The position numbers were made by a program, and so were the translations under genes. Below, one piece after another: positions 5,223 through 5,244 of a stretch of DNA of 5,244 nt. The notes beneath the pieces are model-generated. The model was not told the DNA's origin. It made no database searches and saw only the letters and a program-made list of their open reading frames with translations. Origin of the DNA: Betaproteobacteria bacterium TMED100 (GTDB lineage: Bacteria > Pseudomonadota > Gammaproteobacteria > Burkholderiales > Burkholderiaceae_A); contig NHFB01000047.1 of NCBI GenBank assembly GCA_002170285.1, forward strand, positions 10,421 through 15,664, in the 5' to 3' direction. Within the stretch, counting starts at the first letter, position 1. The number at the start of each line of letters is the position of its first letter.

Positions 5223-5244
5223 AATATTAGTCGAGCGTTGTTTT

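Noticed and set aside
5205..5244. Terminator after the Nudix gene around ATTCCGGAAT and the final T run
   Set aside because: The palindrome has only five pairs per arm and no loop, and the T run at the window edge is not adjacent to it.

Overview
The window is a compact block of seven genes, all on the + strand, with gaps of 12 to 71 bases and no stretch over 300 bases without a gene. It looks like an internal slice of a bacterial surface-carbohydrate locus (O-antigen, capsule or similar glycan). The gene mix is typical of such loci: a sugar-phosphate isomerase of the SIS fold, an NAD-dependent nucleotide-sugar epimerase/dehydratase, a methyltransferase-like protein, a thiamine-diphosphate (ThDP) enzyme pair and a Nudix hydrolase. 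The DNA is AT-rich (roughly mid-30s % G+C by eye), and three of the seven genes start with TTG. I infer a bacterium, probably Gram-negative, but cannot name a genus. The locus clearly continues upstream and probably downstream, because no sugar-1-phosphate nucleotidyltransferase, flippase, polymerase or confident glycosyltransferase is present.

Layout. 28-966 encodes a conserved-looking protein of uncertain function with faint glycosyltransferase-like character. 999-1565 encodes a SIS-domain isomerase related to phosphoheptose isomerase (GmhA-like). 1612-2559 encodes an extended SDR epimerase/dehydratase with a complete Rossmann motif and YxxxK. 2579-3289 encodes a class I SAM methyltransferase-like protein. 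3361-4062 and 4075-4752 encode the alpha-like and beta-like halves of a 2-oxoacid-dehydrogenase-E1-type ThDP enzyme, both much shorter than usual. 4779-5222 encodes a Nudix hydrolase.

How they may work together (inference). The SIS enzyme would set up a sugar phosphate, possibly a heptose. The SDR enzyme would epimerise, oxidise or dehydrate the nucleotide-activated sugar. The ThDP pair would attach or transfer a two-carbon or acyl unit, or decarboxylate a 2-oxoacid, and the methyltransferase-like protein would decorate the product. The first gene may act in transfer.

The most interesting element is the ThDP pair. The beta chain lacks the whole C-terminal transketolase-type domain, which in canonical E1 enzymes contributes to the E1 assembly and E2 docking. 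The alpha chain is also shortened, and no E2 or E3 gene is in view. This suggests a stand-alone minimal two-domain carboligase or decarboxylase rather than part of a 2-oxoacid dehydrogenase complex.
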